This document shows positions 63,187-64,000 of a DNA stretch of 64,000 nt, one piece after another. Position numbers and translations under genes: made by a program. The notes beneath the pieces were generated by a model, which was not told where the DNA came from, made no database searches, and saw only the letters and a list, made by a program, of their open reading frames with translations. Origin of the DNA: Ferrovibrio terrae_A (lineage in GTDB: Bacteria; Pseudomonadota; Alphaproteobacteria; Ferrovibrionales; Ferrovibrionaceae). Where the stretch lies: positions 183,220 through 247,219 of the forward strand of contig NZ_CALSAN010000002.1 of the NCBI RefSeq assembly GCF_943372915.1, in the 5' to 3' direction. The first letter of the stretch is position 1. The number at the start of each line of letters is the position of its first letter.

Positions 63187-63951
63187 ATGACTAAAGTGCT
63201 TTTCCGCGCCGCTCTGGTGGCCCTGGGCCTGACGGCCGCCACCTCTGCGATGGCTGCCGATGCTGATCGCCTGACCCTGACCCTGACCCCGGCCGTTGCT
63301 TCGGAATACTACTTCCGCGGCATCAGCCAGACCGACGGTCATCCGGCCTACCAGCTGGGCGGCGAAGGCCTGTTCAAGATCAACGACACCTTCAGCGGCT
63401 ATCTTGGCTTCTGGGGCAGCAACGTCGATTTCAATAACAGTGTCAGCGCCGAAATTGATTTCATCGGCGGCTTCCGCGCCACCTTCGACAAGCTGAGCCT
63501 CGACGCCGGTGTGATCCGTTACACCTACCTCGATCAGCCGACGGCGGCCGACACCTATAACTTCACCGAGCTGAAGCTGACTGCAGCCTATGACTTTGGC
63601 TTTGCCATCCCGAGCGTCGGCTACTATTACAGCCCGAACTTCCAGCTCGACTCCGGCAATGCCGGCTACGCGACTGCCGGTATCACCGTGCCGCTCCCGG
63701 TCACCGAATTCGACCCGAAGCTGATCGCCAATATCGGTCGCCAGGACATCGACAAGCCGGATCGCTTCTTCGGCGTGACCCGTTCCGATGACACCTATGT
63801 CGACTGGAATGTCGGCGTGTTCGCCACCTTCTTCGGCTTCACCGCCGGCCTGCAGTATGTTGACACCAACATCAGCAAGCGCCAGTGCGGCACCAGCGCC
63901 AATTGCGGCCCGGCCGCAGTTCTCAGCGTGAGCCGCGCCTTCACCTTCTAA
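63187..63951 (+). CDS. TorF-family outer-membrane porin-like protein
   Basis: A 254-residue beta-barrel protein with a signal peptide ending near residue 24 (SAMA). Family strips are TPAVASEYYFRGISQTDGHP, then LGGEGLFKINDTFSGYLGFW. The rest is alternating beta strands ending in a C-terminal Phe (RAFTF), the outer-membrane insertion signal. A CxC-type pair (CGTSANC) near 235 may form a loop disulfide. A GGAGG site lies 10 bases upstream. Its 124-base 5' region holds the promoter; no operator was recognised. Confidence 0.9.
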   Translation: MTKVLFRAALVALGLTAATSAMAADADRLTLTLTPAVASEYYFRGISQTDGHPAYQLGGEGLFKINDTFSGYLGFWGSNVDFNNSVSAEIDFIGGFRATFDKLSLDAGVIRYTYLDQPTAADTYNFTELKLTAAYDFGFAIPSVGYYYSPNFQLDSGNAGYATAGITVPLPVTEFDPKLIANIGRQDIDKPDRFFGVTRSDDTYVDWNVGVFATFFGFTAGLQYVDTNISKRQCGTSANCGPAAVLSVSRAFTF

Positions 63952-64000
63952 TCGATCGTCAGATCGGTTCGCCTACCGGACCGCCGCCATCCCCTGGATG

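Overview
The window is GC-rich, gene-dense bacterial chromosome, most probably from an alphaproteobacterium of the Rhodospirillales type. This rests on gene order (mreB-mreC-mreD-mrdA-rodA, hflK-hflC-degP, glyQ-glyS-ppdK), a TorF-type porin, and many acyl-CoA and branched-chain-type ABC transport genes. The genus is an inference and was not tested.

Region 1-9135 is one end of an integrated temperate phage or phage-like element; its other end lies left of the window. Its control region is laid out like the lambda immunity region in mirror image. A leftward early operon (Cro-like regulator, 103-aa protein, TSCPD protein, C39-like cysteine peptidase, 46-aa membrane peptide, primase) diverges from a rightward CI-like repressor. 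A 585-bp stretch at the lambda rex position follows, then a second operator/promoter and a rightward operon (second Xre regulator, small unknown proteins, ASCH-like protein, HNH-like protein, excisionase-like protein, tyrosine integrase, two more small proteins). The recurring sequence TTAACCCC/GGGGTTAA occurs at both operator regions. The element ends at the 3' end of tRNA-Lys(CTT), the likely attachment site.

Region 9300-27600 is core chromosome. It holds the cell-shape (Rod/elongasome) operon, leuA, a serine hydrolase, a MarR/Acg-nitroreductase pair under a striking double operator, the ilvB-ilvH-ilvC operon, miaA, serB, a 3-hydroxybutyrate dehydrogenase-like gene, a ClpP-family protease and a small secreted protein.

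Region 27580-33000 holds a class II glutamine amidotransferase and a five-gene catabolic operon: IclR regulator, cupin, Bug-type periplasmic receptor, acyl-CoA dehydrogenase and CoA-transferase. Region 33000-46500 is housekeeping: degP, hflC, hflK, mrp, ppdK with an unusual lysine-rich histone-like N-terminus, glyS, glyQ, a zinc-ribbon membrane protein, a TrmN6-like methyltransferase, a long-chain polyprenyl diphosphate synthase and tRNA-Pro(CGG).

Region 46700-57200 is an EamA exporter followed by a complete branched-chain-type ABC importer operon read right to left: livH-livM-livG-livF, a long-chain acyl-CoA synthetase and three tandem paralogous substrate-binding proteins. The last part holds an MBL-fold hydrolase, an unrecognised 317-aa protein, a PAS protein, a fatty-acyl-CoA ligase with an enoyl-CoA hydratase/isomerase, and a TorF-family porin. 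The most unusual material is in the phage-like element and in the palindromic regulatory elements. No CRISPR array, rRNA or insertion sequence was seen.
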